Notes: a model not told the origin generated them from the sequence alone. DNA of 64,000 bases from Gentiana macrophylla (GCA_026214975.1 CM047805.1:109983845-110047844); one strand, 5' to 3'; counted from the first letter of the stretch, positions 20,993-32,644 are shown. Program-made: numbers and translations.

Positions 20993-21686
20993 TTAGCATT
21001 TGGCTTGTTCTGTTGTGGGGGTTGCTAAAACAGATGCAGATGGAGTGTGAACTCCCTTTTCAGTTTGAGTCTTAAGACGAGTTTCTTCAGCCAACAACTC
21101 ATGAAGAACAGAATCAACAGAAGGTAATGGAGAGCGATGCAAGATGGACCCACGACAATTTTCATATTCTGGTCGAAGCGACATCAACAATTGAACAAGG
21201 CGTTGCTCATCCCTACAAGAAATATAAGGTACAAATGCCCTCAACTCAGCAGATTTAGTCATAGCCAATTGATCCCAAAAAGCAGAAATTTCGTAATAAA
21301 AATCCCGAATACTTCTATCATTCCGTGACATGGCATGAATATTAACTTCCAACTGATATTGGGCAGCAAAATTAGAACGCACATATAACCTTTCCAAATA
21401 GTCCCAAACCTTTTTAGAAGTATCATACTTGGCCAATTGCATACAATCATATTCTCAACAGAGTTATTAATCCAAGTAAAGATTTTTGAATTACAAGTAT
21501 CCCACTTCTCCATCAATTCAACATACTTGTCATCTCCCGCTTTAGGAGCCACAACAATACCAGAGATGTAACCTCACATCTGTTTGCCTTTCAAAAAAAA
21601 ATTCATTACATAACTCCAATATGATTAGTTTTTACCATCTAAAAATGAACACTAATTGTCTGCAATGAATCATCACCTCCAGCCAT
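20993..21686 (-). pseudogene. Copia B gag
   Basis: Starts MAGGDDSLQTISVHF at 21686. A one-base phase change follows before DGKN, and then an in-frame TGA where family members have Trp (KQM-stop-GYISG). The downstream segment reads MEKWDTCNSKIFTWINNSV, then KVWDYLERLYVRSN and RDFYYEISAFWDQLAM with LLMSLRPEYENCRGSIL, the UBN2-type copia gag. A second phase change lies near 21440. Copy 2 keeps the frame through the first break (VHLAGKNYSYW) but has the same TGA. Confidence 0.82.
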
Positions 21687-21777
21687 TTGAACAAGATGCA
21701 CAACTCAAACTAAAACGAAATTGAATCCAACAATTTCACAACTAGACTGAACAAATCGAAAAGGCCGATTCAACCAC

Positions 21778-21935
21778 TAATAAATCAAGTAGAAGAAGAA
21801 GATCTCTTGCATTGAATAACAAAATGTGGAAGCTTAGGTTTAGGTTACAAAGTGAGAGGCTTATATAGCCAAACTCTAAATGACTAAAATGCCCATATGG
21901 CAAATAAAAAATATCTAATATAACATATGTTAACA
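21778..21935 (-). repeat. Copia B 5' LTR (short)
   Basis: On the minus strand it starts TGTTAACATATG. It contains GGCTATATAAGCC (plus 21861-21874), a good TATA box, and ends close to CTTGATTTATTAG before the decayed primer site. The left end is approximate. Confidence 0.6.
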
Positions 21936-23220
21936 AAGACAAGTTCAGCTTTGAAGACAACTAAGCTAAGAAAATCATAATTGAAGAATTCAGCTGAGGA
22001 CAAATCATCTGAGCAAGATCAGCAGAGAATAAATTCATATTAGAAGAAATTATATTGAAGTTGGAAGCTACAAGTTTACAAAAATATCTTGATAATTTAA
22101 TTCAAGGAAATTATCAATTATTAGGAAAAATGTCAAACGTTTGGTCAAGATTTGATCGATGGATAGGCTCAAATTGCGGAGGATAAAATTAGCATCTAGA
22201 GTTTGAGAAAATATGATTGGATGACAGTTTGTCATTGTCCGAAGGATGATTTACGCGCAACACAATCCTTCAGGTTCGGATTTACAATAATTTCATAGAA
22301 TAATCAAAGATTTATCATAAATGGCTAAAAATCAAACGGGCAAATTCAGATTTGAACATTAGGGTCACAACATTCTAAATACATGATCAGATAGGCGGAA
22401 AAAGCGTGAACTTTGAAAAGAATTACAAGCGAGCTATTAGTCTCCGAATTATCTACTCCCAAGAATCTCTGAAAAATATTCTAAGGTATTTCATTGAAAC
22501 ATCCAAATATTCAAGTGCTGCGTACATTCAAATTTCAAAGTATTATCCAGAAGCAACACTTGAAGAAATAGCATTGATCTTACAATCTTTATCCGGGCTA
22601 CTAGAAAAGAAATCTCCGGATTTAAGCCACTCAACACTTTGTTTCTTCCAAGGGATCTATGAAACAACTAAGCTGCTGCGAAGGACAGGGGATCGGTGAA
22701 GCACTTGAAGGTGTCAAGGACTGATAAGTAGCTGAATCAGGAAACTTAGCTGATTTTGTAGTGCAGCTGTTGAAGAAGTACAACTTCCAAGAAACAATAA
22801 AGTTATTTCTGTGAAGCAGATGAGAGAGTTTTGAGGGACAAATAGTTCAAATTGTGAAGCTAAGGGTTCAGTCAAGGACAATCACTCACTATTGTATTGG
22901 TGTCCAAGAACATAATGAAATTCTTCCAACATTACAAGAAAAAAGTGGTCGAAGGGATTACACCACCTAAACCACTATAAACATTGCGTTTTTTATTTTC
23001 TGCATTTACTTTCCGCACTTACTTTACTGCAATATTTAATTTCTGCCGAGTAGTGTAATCCACTAGATTTGCATAACACTTGAACAACTCACCTGATTTA
23101 AGAAACATATTTTGAACAAGGACTTTTCCGTTGCATACTCTATTCAGCTGAGTTCCATTTCAGCTAATTCGAATGTTTCACCACCCCACACCCCCTCCCC
23201 AAGGCTGAAACTTGTTTAAG
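21936..23220 (+). repeat. SIRE-type copia LTR remnant
   Basis: Near 22956-22990 it shares AAGTGG...GATTACACCACCT...AACCA(C/T)TATAAA with the SIRE-type LTR at 30196-30240. It ends in a C-rich TTTCACC...CCCC stretch like that LTR's 3' end. It is also rich in TCAGCTGA-like words. No internal SIRE sequence follows, so it is probably a solo or truncated LTR. An open frame at 22406-22699 (MNFEKNYKRAISLR) is retained in copy 2 except for one small indel near its start. It has no recognised relatives and is probably LTR sequence. Confidence 0.55.
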
Positions 23221-23254
23221 CCTTCCAAATGACCTACATTACTGTCTTTGAAAA

Positions 23255-23729
23255 CCTCCGATGAAAAGGGCATTCAATCATCGACCTTGTTTTCTACATG
23301 ATTCTTTCTAGTAGGTCTAGAAACAAGACCTTGCACAACTTGCTTATATGAACGTCCCATGAGTATCCATTTATTATCAGTGTCAAATTGGGAAATGTGG
23401 CTTACCAAATCTGTTCCAACATCAGCTTCCATTTCTGAATCTTTCTCCATATGGGAGTCATTTTCTAGATCCTCTGACAGATCTTATTGGTCAGGATAAT
23501 TATCAACTCCTGATTGCTTAACATTTCGATGAAGAAGATCGAATTCCTTGAGTGAGCGAGGAGGGACATGCAGCAGAAGGCAAGAAAGAGGGCGGAGAGA
23601 AAGTTGGTCTTCATTGTGAAAGTTGGTCTCAGACCTGCAGATACGACCCGGGCCGGATTCCGGATTAGTTGGATCAGTGGATTCCGATACCCGAAGCTTT
23701 AAGCACACAAAACAAAAAATTTGTGACAA
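23255..23729 (-). other. Unrecognised minus-strand reading-frame cluster, possible gene remnant
   Basis: One frame runs MSQIFCFVCLKLRVSES to VKQSGVDNYPDQ and a stop, then stays open as DLSEDL...MEADVGTDL and on to HVENKVDD. A different frame in copy 2 begins MKTNFLSALFLAFCCMSLL, a signal-peptide-like stretch. A GTAAGC after GATTTG could be a splice donor. The layout is conserved in copy 2 (57690-58175). This may be an exon of a small secreted-protein gene or a remnant. No family was recognised. Confidence 0.25.
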
Positions 23730-24640
23730 GGTTTATTATATTCTTATAGCATCGTTGATTTATAAATGTTGTACTATTAAGACAAACGGTACGTAGTAAC
23801 ATGTGTAGTGAGAATGAAGTCGAAAACTTATTTGACGCAACAATTGATTGATACATGCAACGTACAACACACTTTTTAAACATGTTTCTTCATATATATG
23901 ACTTATTTATTTATAAAATTCACACGTAATTAATACTAAAGGTTTTTTATTTAATGAATCTTCTTGGTTGCCTTTTCCTGTTGAATCAATTAATGAATTG
24001 TCAAAAATAAAGTGTATGGAATGTGTCGTAGCCCTGCATGCACGGCATAAAATTTCCTAGTAGTGATTAATTAATGGATTCTACTACTTTTACAAAAAAG
24101 ATAAAATTTCCTATTAGAGATTAATTAAAGGATTCTATTACATTTACCTGATGAAAATATCTGAAATGGTAAATATATAAAATACAGATTCAGCGAGAGA
24201 TTCTATTGTACTACACATGCTCCCAAGGGCGTTTACAAAAACACATCAAAAACACTTACGAAAAACATTAATGATGTGTTTGAATTACGAGAATGTAACA
24301 TTTTTTCAATTAATTTCATTATTTTGTCGTGTTATGTTATGAGTATGAATCCACTGTTGTCAAACCCTACCGTATAGAATGCTGTGATAAGGTGTATAAT
24401 ACAAAACGGCATCGTTTTGAACCAATTGTGAAGAAAAAAAAACAACATAACCATCTAAAAAAAATAACATAACGATGTCCTCGTTTTGATGTAATACATT
24501 TGCACAGCATGGGTGTTGTATTGGCTTTACAGCGGGATAAACTCGATTCAGTTCCATATTTGAGAATATGATGAGTTTTCTTACTTTTGTAATAAATTTT
24601 GACATTTTCATCTCATTAAAAAATTGATAGAATTGACGGA
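23730..24640. other. AT-rich intergenic stretch
   Basis: No gene or clear repeat was seen. Two similar short segments near 24040-24120 (AAAATTTCCTA.TAG..ATTAATTAA) look like a local imperfect duplication. Confidence 0.4.
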
Positions 24641-24689
24641 ATTGTTTGATGAAATGAAATATGAAACACAATCTAGTGATAAAAAATCA

Positions 24690-25150
24690 ATCATCACCCC
24701 TCTCACCACCTGCCACCTCCCCTACCGCTTTGCCTACCCAGAACTCCACCACCACCCTTCACTGCGCAACCGCTTTCCACCTCCGCCTACCTTGTCACAA
24801 CCCTCGTCACAAATCACCATCATTCCCCATCACAACCCAACCCACCTCACCACCACCACCTCCCGCTACCATCCACCTCACCACTACCTCCTGCCACCTC
24901 CCACCTCCCACCTCCCACCTACCACCATCTTCCCCATCCTTATCCATAACCTATTCTACCACCACCCCTTCCACAATCCTCCACCACAACCAACTCCATT
25001 ATCATCGATCCCCACTAGGTAGCTACTGCCCACCTCACCCGCACACATCACACCACTATCATCACCATGCACCGTCATCGTTGCCACCACCACCGCATAA
25101 CCCACCACCACCAACAAACTCGTTATCACACACCACCACCAACAAACTCG
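24690..25150. repeat. C-rich CCACC/CACCT low-complexity tract
   Basis: A long irregular run of ACC, CACCT and CCACCT units on the plus strand. Open frames across it translate to His/Pro/Thr strings and are not regarded as genes. Copy 2 has the tract at 59130-59520 with different lengths. Downstream, TTCATTCCAT repeats at 25170-25275. Confidence 0.8.
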
Positions 25151-25159
25151 TCACTTGTC

Positions 25160-25986
25160 ATATCATATAAGATTTCATACATTTCATTCTATTATATGCC
25201 AGATGTAAGAATACAATCACATTTATTTCATTCCATTGCATTAGACAGTTTCATTCCATCGGTTTCATTCCAATAAATCCAAACTTACAACAACACTTTT
25301 GTATGTGTTATATATATAGGGGACTCCTCCCTGCCGTAGAATTTCCCCACACAAAACACAAAAACTCTAATATTCTATCAATGCATAGTTCTAATCAAAA
25401 GCATGGCAAAATATTTATCTGCCCAAAACGCAACGCTTTATAATGATTACAGATTCATGCTGACAGCAATAATAACCAAAACAACATTCCAAAGTGACTG
25501 CATCTCACCAAACTTCTGGGATCAAACATAAGTAGAAATACAACTGCAATTATAAAAACAATATTCAACCATTTGCAAAATAAAATTAAAAAAAAAAAAA
25601 AAAAAAATCAAACTGGAGCAATGTCATAAAATTTCAAGATTGTTGAAGATTTGACAACAAGTAACAAACAATCTGTCCAAAACTTATACAAAAAGAGGAC
25701 TATAAAAAAAGGATTTTTCCAATCTATTCTCTATGTTTGCCAATTCAAGAACAAAACAAAACAAAACAATCCAAATTAAACCAATTTCAAGATCTCTCTT
25801 TCCACTTCCACTAGCTTTTAGTATAATGTGCACCCTGTACATGACCAGATTACTATTTTTGCCCTTGATTCTTTACCACCCAAAAAAAAACAAAGAGGCT
25901 AAACAAACCCCCCAAAAAAAGAAAAAAGAAAAAAGAAAAAACTACCCTTCCTTTTGTGACTATTACCTTTTTTTCCCCTCCTCCTT
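25160..25986. other. 3' flank of the VQ9-like gene
   Basis: Noncoding. It includes an A run at 25589-25607 and A-rich segments at 25885-25945. The expected 3' UTR of the minus-strand VQ9-like gene lies here. No other gene is seen. Confidence 0.45.
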
Positions 25987-26901
25987 CTAGATACTCCTCC
26001 ACTTGGGACTCGGCAGAGGGACTGTCGGTGACATCGACCCCATTTGACCGCTCGGTGACGGGATGCAACCGAACGGCAGAGGAGAAGCCGGAAATGAAGG
26101 AAACTGAGGAAAACCCATTGATGTTTGTGTCGCTGGGGATGTTCTGCTGTTGGAGCGGAGGAATCGGTGGCTGTGGCGGCGGCAAGGCATTACCCCAACG
26201 AGGTGAGGGTGCGGTGGATGAAATTGAGGTCTGCAGGTACCTCATATAAGCAGAGACCGGCGACTCAGCAGCGGCATGCACAGAAGGAAACGGTGGAAGC
26301 GGAGACAAAGGCTGCCGTTGACCACCGAAAAAAACATTACCAGAAGAACCAATCCCGATCGGATTCGCCATAAGGGCGGAGTTCATTACATTCCCCGGCA
26401 GGTTGCCACCAATTTGAGGAAGCCCAGGTGGACGATTGCTGATTTGCGCTAACGGAGGTGGCCGGATCCTCTGGAGTCGTGAACTCGTCGGCTTAGACGA
26501 CTGCTGTATCGGAGGCGGCGGAGGAGCAGTAGTGGATAACCTTTCATGAGCAGGGGATCCTGTTAGCCTCTGAACAACATCACGAAAATCATTCTTATTT
26601 ATATTATAAACCGGCGGCTGGTGGTTCTGTGTCGGTGCTTGTGGCTGAAGTTGCGGTGGCGGAATTGGTGGTGGTGGATTTGGAAGCTGTGATTATTGGG
26701 ATCACTAATCAAAGGATTCGATGGCCTTCTGATGGGTTTAGAAATCTTGTGAGAGGCTTTATTCAAATGATTGAGATATAAATTTCTATCATTTCCGCCG
26801 GAGTTAGAACTTGTAGTACCACCACCACCACCGCCGGTAAAAGTACCAGGGGTAACGGTAGTAGAGTCACCATTAGAGGAGGAGTGACTGCTTTTCTCCA
26901 T
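25987..26901 (-). pseudogene. VQ9: VQ9-like VQ-motif protein gene, copy 1, two frame breaks
   Basis: Start MEKSSHSSSNGDS at 26901. The sequence follows the intact copy 2 until a G run near 26678 that is one base shorter, then again at 26135-26138 where there are four Gs instead of six. The net change is three bases, so the last part returns to the first frame and ends SPTVPLPSPKWRSI at 25987. The VQ motif itself is in the out-of-phase middle part. Both breaks are homopolymer length differences, so a sequencing error is at least as likely as a true pseudogene. See the copy 2 entry for function. Confidence 0.75.
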
Positions 26902-27235
26902 AAAATAAGAAAGAAAGAAAAAACGCCTTCAAAAACTTTAATTCTTTCTTTCAAAACTCTTGACCCCTCGTCTTCTTCTCTATAAATCTCTCCTATTTCT
27001 TTTTTTCTCTCTGTCAAGGAATATGGTTGGGGTAATTATTATATACACACATACAGGTGTGTGTATAAACGTGTAGATCTTTCCTCGTTCTTATCGTATA
27101 CATACATACATTGTCATACATAGGGTCCCATAATGGGCCCGGGCGACAGTATCGGGAATAAAGACAAAAGGAAAAGGTTAAAGTTTAGTCAAACATACGG
27201 GTACTTACGATTAAAAACTGTTACAGAGGTAATTT
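26902..27235 (-). promoter_or_regulatory. Upstream region of VQ9-like gene, copy 1
   Basis: A CT-rich leader is visible at about 26920-27015. A TATATAAT on the minus strand (plus 27038-27045) lies about 140 bases upstream of the ATG and could be a TATA box. TTGAC cores (W-box type) occur on the minus strand at 27013-27017 and 27188-27192, which would suit a WRKY-linked gene, but two short matches are weak evidence. Confidence 0.35.
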
Positions 27236-28891
27236 TTTTAAGAAAATAATTTTATTAATCAGCGTTTGGTATACAAGCATGAATAATGTGATATCTGAAT
27301 AACAACCTACTAAAATATTTAGTTTTGATAAAAGAAAATAATAATAATTAAAACGCAACGTCCCGTTCTCTGATTAATCGAGCTTTTATTCGGAAAAAGA
27401 TCGTTTTTAACACGATAATATAAAATAAATCTCATATTATACGAAGATACACTACGTCAGATCGAAGCAAAGAAAAATCAAGAAAAGACGCGGATATATT
27501 TTTTCAAACATCCAAGAGTAGTAAACTCAAAATCCTAAAGATAGCAGTGTAAATTATTACAAAGAAAACTATAACGTACTAAAACCTACAAAAATGCATT
27601 AAAGGGAAAAAGAATTACATATAGCCACAAAATGAACAAGAAGTCTAATGTATCATAATATCAAAGAATAAAATAAATTCTTCAACGCTTGCGGCCCCTC
27701 AAACGCCGCCATCAAAGCTCTCCTCGCATCTCTGCTCAACTTGTTCATATTCTCTCCCAAACACATAACAAAACACGATTTGATGAAAAGATAATGTATT
27801 CAAAGAAATGTAGGTTCTACAATTTAATTAAGGTTTATAACGCAAGATTTATAAATAATAGATTATCTTTATAATACCGACTTAATCTATGATTCACTTC
27901 ACGTCCATCAACACGTCACGACTATAACGATCTCAATTTTTAATTTATCTTGGTTACGTCGGCATTCGGCGGCACTACATACATGTGTGTATCCACCAAG
28001 ATAAACTTGCTAAATAACGGTGATTTACACTAATAGCTCCGGGTGTCCCCGTATGCGATATCGCTCGATGAATCCACAACCCTTCGCCTTTTGAGCCAAG
28101 AGCGTTGTTCACCTTTAAAACATATCACATCGCCGATAATTTAATCGGTGCATTACCAAGAATAGCATGACATTTTTAATCTTTTACTAAACATGTATGT
28201 AATTTATTAAGTGTTAACTAGCCACCTAAGTGTTTTCAAGACAAAGCTCACCTTAACAACTCCACTCCTCACCGAGACAAATTAGACACCACATCCTATC
28301 AAGACACGCATATTGATGAATTTAATTCACCAAAGCACAAGCCTATCATGTCCTTCCGACGGTCCCAAACTTCAACTTAGGAAGAGTACATTCGGTGCCG
28401 GAACTAAACGATCGTAAACTCAATCAAGACTTGTTCATGTTTAATTAATGTTATTAGATCAAGAAACAACATTTAAAAATCGGACTCGGGCTTAAAACAA
28501 CATTTTCCCCAAAATCTGGTGGTCGCATGCAGCATTCTTTGAATGTGTAAGCATTGATCGCCCATAAACTTGCCGGAAGTTTCATTCGCCAATGCGTATG
28601 CATTGCTCACGCCGGCAAAGAAACTAACTATCCCGAAACAAAGAATGCGTGCATGTATTCCGCTGAAAAGGATGGGACATCTCGAATCACGAACGCGCAA
28701 GATTCCAATGAACGCGCACGATTCGATAGTGTAAAACCCAAAAGCACGATTGTTCTGTACTTTACGATCTCTACTCGATTCCAAACATGTTCAACACGAA
28801 TATACTCAGAAAAATTGCAGAAAAACACAACTTTTACAAACCATAACATCCTACACTCCTTAACGATTAATCAACAAGATTTCTATCATCT
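27236..28891. other. Unresolved repeat-like region
   Basis: No gene was recognised. The region is present in both copies and diverges more than its surroundings, mainly at CG-containing words. It ends where the SIRE LTR begins. Its palindromic cluster at 28513-28735 resembles those of the gypsy elements, so it may be an LTR or internal fragment of another retroelement into which SIRE inserted. The minus-strand frame at 28473-28784 spans this cluster and is not considered a gene. Confidence 0.4.
28513..28735. repeat. AATGCGYRCGCATT palindrome cluster, copy 1 (degraded)
   Basis: Remnants such as GAATGCGTGCATG, CCAATGCGTATGCATTG and GAACGCGCACGATTC. The same cluster is clearer in copy 2 at 62942-63142. 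Confidence 0.55.
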
Positions 28892-30560
28892 TGTTGGACT
28901 TATTTTAAGTTTTAATGATGAGTGCTAGACTAGCTGTTATAGAACAAAGGCAAAAAGATGTCTAGATCAAATGTATATATTTATTAGAGTTTGATCTTTG
29001 TATATGTTTGATCAAACAAGTATTGTAATTAGTCACCGATCAGACAAAGAAACCTCGCTCTAGGTCAAGAAGGTAACTAGGCAGAGACTAGTTAGGAACC
29101 CGTCAAGATTGAAGGATGAGGGTTCAAACTCGCTTATTGAAAGCTAATGGATCAAACTTAGTATTTAAAGTCAAGGATATGAAATCGAATTTAGGAAGTC
29201 CGTGATGACCTAAACCGATTACATATACCTTGTGTACCAGTCTAATTTCCATATGTTAAGTGGTGATTGGAACTTAGTTATGTTCAAAATGGTGTACTCT
29301 AACTCATTAATAAAAAGTTAGTGAAAAGCCAAGCCACCAAGTGTTATTGGAACATAGCAGACTTTAGCCAGCTGATTGATATGTACATCAGCAGACTAAA
29401 ATAAGTCAGATATCTGCTGAGTATAAATCTTGATTTAATCAAAAGTTACATTGGAAGATTACAAGGATAAGGATGGATTACAAGCCTTGATATTGTCAAC
29501 AAATCAATGACCAAGATGAAAAGAACGTTGGAAAGATTCAGAGCATTAACCAATGGACATAAGTCAAAGGGTGGACAGACTGAAAACTGACAAAAAGCAA
29601 ACCGACAAAAGTCGATTTATGTCCCGAGACAGAAAGCAAGTCAAGATGGAGACAAATCTGAAACGGCTATGTTTGAATTTCAAAACATAAGTCACAGGAT
29701 TCTCACCTATAAATAGAAGACTCATGATCCAGATACAAATGATGAAAAGTGATAATCTACTCAAAGCTATCAAGTTTCTTATCAAGAAAATCACCATACT
29801 GACATCACTGAGCTAAAAGCTACTGATCCAGAAAACTCTTCAAGTGTAAACTGCTATCAAATTCACACATTTGAAGACATCAAGCTGCTGCTCATTTCAT
29901 CCTGATCAAGCTGCTGATAATTGAATCATTTACTTGATTCAACTTTTCTTTTACAAGAAACCTGTTGAAGACAGAGAAGTACTTTAGTGTCAAGAATCGT
30001 TGTTTGTGGAGTTGGTGAAGAGGCAATCCTACCCTTCAAGGACCAAAGGAATACTTTGGAGCAAAGAATCCTACATATTTCAAATATTCGGCTTTGTGAA
30101 GCCATAGTCATTGGTGAAGGACACATGCCTTAGTGGATTTTTGTAATCGCAACCTCAAAGATCTCTAGTGAATTTCCTTCAACATCATAGAGAAGAGTGG
30201 ATCGACTGTGATTACACCACCTGGAACCATTATAAAATTGCCTACTTACTTTTCTCAGATTTAGTATACCTGATCACATCAACTTATCAAACTAGCAACT
30301 AAATCACACACTTACAACATCGAGTATCTAATACTTAGTATCATCTTTTAACAACAAGTTACAAGGCTTAATTTGAATATATTCGCACGCAACAAATCCA
30401 AAGAATATAAGTTGTCACAGAGACTACCGAGTGGTCAACAGACATCGAGCAATCAAAGAAAGCATCGACATTGCCGAGTTTGTTAACTCCAAAAGTTTTA
30501 AGTGTTAAGTTTATTCACCCCCTCTCTAAACTTAACCAAAGCCTTTTCAAGGGACCAACA
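28892..30560 (+). repeat. SIRE-type copia 5' LTR
   Basis: 1669 bases, starting TGTTGGACTTATTTTAAG and ending AAGGGACCAACA, so TG...CA with TGTTGG/CCAACA inverted ends. It is followed directly by the primer-binding site. A TATA-like CTATAAATAG lies at about 29708-29717. The start is repeated at 63312 in copy 2. CAGCTG/TCAGC words that are clean in copy 2 are altered here. Confidence 0.85.
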
Positions 30561-30562
30561 AT

Positions 30563-30574
30563 TGGTATCGGAGC
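30563..30574 (+). other. SIRE-type element primer-binding site
   Basis: TGGTATCGGAGC, the initiator-Met tRNA type with one difference from TGGTATCAGAGC, two bases after the LTR. Confidence 0.88.
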
Positions 30575-30662
30575 AAAGGTTTCGCTCAAGTAATCCTACT
30601 TGTTGTACTTATGAAAATACTTTGAAAACTTTTTCATGTTCTGATTTTCAAAGCTTTGCATC

Positions 30663-31980
30663 ATGGATAACAACCAGTATGCTAGAATTATGTTGATGTG
30701 TTCCTTAGATTGTTTTGATGAATATAAACGTCGTATGCAGGCTTATCTAGCTGAAACACATGATGAGATGATGGATGTCCTAACTGATGGACCACTGGAG
30801 ATCACTAAGGCCATAACTGTAGGCAGTGAAACTCAGTATATTCAAACCAAAAAGACAGTGGGGTGCTGAAGATAGAAAAAGAGAAAACCTCAACAATATT
30901 GCTATTGATATCATATACAGAACCTTGGATAGCAATATACACATGAAAGTGAAGGATTGCAAAATCGCAAAAGGAACTTTCGGAAAATTGCAACTTATCC
31001 GTGAAGCGCAACCGATGCTATAAAGAAAAACAAAGTCGGTGTAGCCAAAAGAAAGTTCCAAGATTTCAAGATGAACTCAAATGAAACCATTGAGCAAATG
31101 GAGTCAAGATTCAATGCTATCATGGATGAACTCACCCCGATGAATGTAATCAGATAAAAGAATAGATCAATACAAGAATCTTGTAAGCCCTACCGCAAAA
31201 AAGAGGTTTGGGAGATGAAGGTTACTATGTACCATAGAAGAATCCAGAGTCTACATGAAGAAGAAACCTTCAAACTGCTTTGAGATCTCAAAGCATATGA
31301 ATTCAATAAGAAACTTATTCCCGAGATGAAAAAAAGAACCAAAGATCATCTGATTGGCTCGTGACATAAAGAAAAATCATCAATGTGGTCAAGATGATCT
31401 ATCGGATGAGATGTAAGAGCAAATTGCCCTACCGAGCAATAAAATCGAATGATGAAAACAGAAGGGTTCTCCAAGGAATTTCACAAAGAAATCAAGTGAA
31501 AAAAGAAGGAAGAATCCAAGAAAGATAATGAATATTTGTGTTTTCATTAAAGAAACCGTGACATTTCAAACCCGATCGTCTCCGATCTAAAATAGAAAAA
31601 GGAACTCGATTATCTATGCTTCAATCAAGCAAGAAACTCGACATTTTGCACTGATTGTCCGTGACTCTCATGAAGAACAAGAATCAACAAAGAAGACCTG
31701 GCAAGAAAGCAATGGTTGTTGATGATGAATCAAAGCTATGAAGTTGAATCGTAAAAAAGGAATGAATCGATGATACCGCACTTGTTGTCGATATGGATGA
31801 TTATGCTTTAATGGCAAATATGGAAGAGATCGAGGAGGTATACAATTATGTATCTATAAATACTCCGCCGAAAGTGATTGTGAATCAATTTGTGGTTCAA
31901 ATCCTAAAATTTCGACAATGAATAAACTTTGGATGCCATCCTTAATCAATCGAGGAAAATACAATCAAGTTATTGATGGA
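30663..31980 (+). pseudogene. SIRE-type gag, heavily decayed
   Basis: Starts MDNNQYARIMLMCSLDCFDEYKRRMQAYLAE. It shifts phase near 30850 into AEDRKRENLNNIAIDIIYRTLD and KDCKIAKGTFGKLQLI, the UBN2-type gag domain. Further fragments follow. A zinc-knuckle remnant is visible near 31600-31665 (CFNQARN...FCTDCP), and then a basic KNKNQQRRPGKKA segment. Many small indels and stops occur. Protease, integrase and RT of this element are not seen, because element N1 begins at about 31990. Confidence 0.7.
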
Positions 31981-32325
31981 AGTCAACTTTTACTGCACTT
32001 TGTGTGCGCTTTAACCCCGCTTATTAATTTATTGGCATGTTTTGGGTAGTTCTAGGCCTAATTAAGAGTAATATCGAGAGTTATACGCATGGGGAGTTAA
32101 GCTATCATATCGATAGTAAACTCCGCATTTTTAGCGATATTTAGCTCTTTTCCGAGCACTTTGTCTTCATGGAGTTACGCGTGGTGTTTGTTCGTGATAT
32201 GTATTGCAGACTTAGGTGACTCGAGAGGACCCAAAAGTGATGTTTTGGAGTGAGAAACATGATCGTAGCATGAAAGTAGCTTGAAAGTGAAGGAAAATCA
32301 AGTTTGGAGGAAATCAAGGCATACC

Positions 32326-32602
32326 GGCGCTTGCTTGCCTACCCCAAATTGGCGTTTGAATCAAGCTCACCTAAATGGCGTTTGGCTTTTGTGCAAACGA
32401 GCGTTTAATGTAAATGGAATTGATAATCAAAGTTGGGTTTTAGGCAACCGAGAGTCCAAATTACCCCAAACTTGCGCTTTGTCCTCAAGGCATGATCCAT
32501 GAATCGGCGTTTAGGAGGAGCCAAACGCTGGTTCATCAAGACGAAACCCTAATATCATCAAGGTTTTTAGTCGACGAGCGCTCACTATGGTTCAAACGCC
32601 GT
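32326..32602. repeat. GGCGTTTG/CAAACGC motif cluster in N1 LTR
   Basis: About nine copies of a GGCGTTT-type word or its complement (for example near 32327, 32352, 32378, 32401, 32507, 32523, 32594). Spacing is 23-26 where regular, less strict than in the other families. It ends about 35 bases before the TATA box. Confidence 0.55.
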
Positions 32603-32636
32603 CCGGCCCCGACAAAGATCGATTTTAACCTAGCAC

Positions 32637-32644
32637 TATAAATA
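32637..32644 (+). promoter_or_regulatory. TATA box of N1 LTR
   Basis: TATAAATA in a GC-containing context, downstream of the motif cluster, in the expected orientation for the element. Confidence 0.65.

Larger units (their letters stand above)
17939..21935 (-). mobile_element. Ty1/copia element B, 5' part
   Basis: Minus-strand order: short LTR (about 21778-21935), decayed primer site TGGTTGAATCGGCC, gag, protease, integrase, RT, and RNase H cut by copia A at 17938. Most genes carry frameshifts. It abuts a SIRE-type LTR remnant at 21936, with AAGAC as a possible target-site base set. Confidence 0.85.

Noticed and set aside
24624..25276. Plus-strand open frames of 132 and 169 residues
   Set aside because: They translate a CCACC/CACCT low-complexity tract into His/Pro/Thr strings. 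Copy 2 does not preserve length or frame.
28473..28784. Minus-strand frame of 103 residues
   Set aside because: It overlaps the palindrome cluster of an unresolved repeat and is not preserved in frame in copy 2.
32281..32502. Plus-strand frame of 73 residues in the N1 LTR
   Set aside because: It lies upstream of the LTR TATA box over the GGCGTTTG cluster and has no domain.
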